Shown: piece by piece, positions 63,645 through 64,000 of the stretch
Position numbering within the stretch: the stretch's first letter is position 1
Layout: each line of letters opens with the position of its first letter
Assembly (NCBI GenBank): GCA_963813725.1
Contig: CAWFAI010000009.1
Location: 1 to 64,000 of the forward strand
Direction of reading: 5' to 3'
DNA: 64,000 bases
Source: VGBV01 sp963813725
GTDB taxonomy: Bacteria; Actinomycetota; Thermoleophilia; Solirubrobacterales; 70-9
Notes under the pieces: generated by a model
Databases searched by the model: none
Told to the model about the DNA's origin: nothing
The model's input: only the letters and a program-made list of their open reading frames with translations
Position numbers and translations under genes: made by a program

Positions 63645-64000
63645 GGCGCAGCAGCTCCGGGGTCTGTTCCTGGGTGGCGACCTCGCGGCCCAGGGTGTTC
63701 GCCAGCTCGACGGTCTTGCTGCAGAGCGCCGCGCTGTCGGGCGCCAGCTCGCCCTTGGCGATGTAGACGGTGTCCTCCAAGCCCGTGCGGATGCCGGGGG
63801 CGCCCCGCAGCAGCGCCAGCGCCAGCATGCGCGGGTGGTGGCGGCCGATGCAGGTGACCGTCCAGAAGGCGTCGGGGGGCAGCGGGCGCAACATCGACTC
63901 CAGGGCCTCGGGCGAGGCGTCGATGCCGCCAGGGACGCCGAAAACGAGGTTGATGCGCAGCGGCGGCGGCAAAACACCTTCCTCCAACCAGCGCACGGCG
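63637..64000 (-). CDS. Beta-keto acid cleavage enzyme (BKACE, DUF849), 3' part
   Basis: Only the C-terminal about 120 residues are in the window; the gene runs beyond position 64000. It reads RINLVFGVPGGIDASPEALE, SMLRPLPPDAFWTVTCIGRH, HPRMLALALLRGAPGIRTGL and EDTVYIAKGELAPDSAALCS, the conserved end of the BKACE family. The Arg-Thr-Gly-Leu-Glu-Asp segment is part of the active site. Family members condense a beta-keto acid with acetyl-CoA to give acetoacetate and a CoA ester; the best-known substrate is 3-keto-5-aminohexanoate. First visible gene of the peptide locus. Confidence 0.9.
   Translation of the reverse strand, partial: AVRWLEEGVLPPPLRINLVFGVPGGIDASPEALESMLRPLPPDAFWTVTCIGRHHPRMLALALLRGAPGIRTGLEDTVYIAKGELAPDSAALCSKTVELANTLGREVATQEQTPELLRLG

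Overview
The window is one very GC-rich stretch, densely packed with genes, most of them on the minus strand. The gene set points to a high-GC actinomycete: HrcA/DnaJ, a mixed-type phosphofructokinase, a RskA-type anti-sigma factor, HadA/HadB-like dehydratases, many TANNNT boxes close to start codons, and a crowd of NTF2/SnoaL-like proteins starting MSEENVE. That last trait, with an AbiEi/DUF559 protein, makes Thermoleophilia (Solirubrobacterales-like) my best guess. No rRNA or tRNA is present to confirm it. No phage, insertion sequence or CRISPR array is visible, and no gene-free stretch exceeds about 240 bases.

Layout. 0-4 kb: DUF4235 membrane protein, DNA polymerase I, and an AbiEi-DUF559 protein. 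4-11 kb: ACT-malic enzyme, a membrane protein, a TIGR01777 epimerase, an MhqO/MhqD-like pair, a branched-chain-type binding lipoprotein and phosphofructokinase. 11-23 kb: amino-acid biosynthesis, with trpF-trpB-trpA-ilvA-ridA and hisIE-trpE-trpG-trpD-trpC on the minus strand, separated by a cyclopropane synthase and an HtrA protease. 23-32 kb: a long minus-strand housekeeping run read hadA-hadB-hrcA-dnaJ-prmA-hydrolase-murI-ykvA-yqeY-phoH-ybeY-era. 32-45 kb: lepA, murJ, rpsT, holA, comEC, comEA, acylphosphatase, cupin and leuS. 45-47 kb: a tandem array of five NTF2-like genes in varying states of damage. 47-53 kb: a sulfotransferase, two unrecognised plus-strand genes, a SigK-RskA-DUF4394 module and an MFS transporter. 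53-64 kb: a BBE-type flavoprotein, then a tightly packed minus-strand peptide locus (BKACE, S66 peptidase, OppA-OppB-OppC-OppD-OppF, P1 peptidase, M20 peptidase).

Two things affect every reading. First, many genes carry single-base frameshifts, including indispensable ones (leuS three times, lepA) and central-metabolism pfkA. Most look like assembly indels rather than real decay, and they thicken after about 43 kb. Frameshifted genes are therefore given as whole spans, with approximate break points. Second, many start codons sit 6-9 bases behind a TANNNT box, which fits leaderless transcription and often decides the start.

The most interesting parts are the NTF2-like array, in which conserved gene ends carry the next gene's ribosome-binding site, and the peptide locus, which joins an Opp transporter with a C-terminally anchored binding protein to a DmpA-type aminopeptidase and a beta-keto acid cleavage enzyme.
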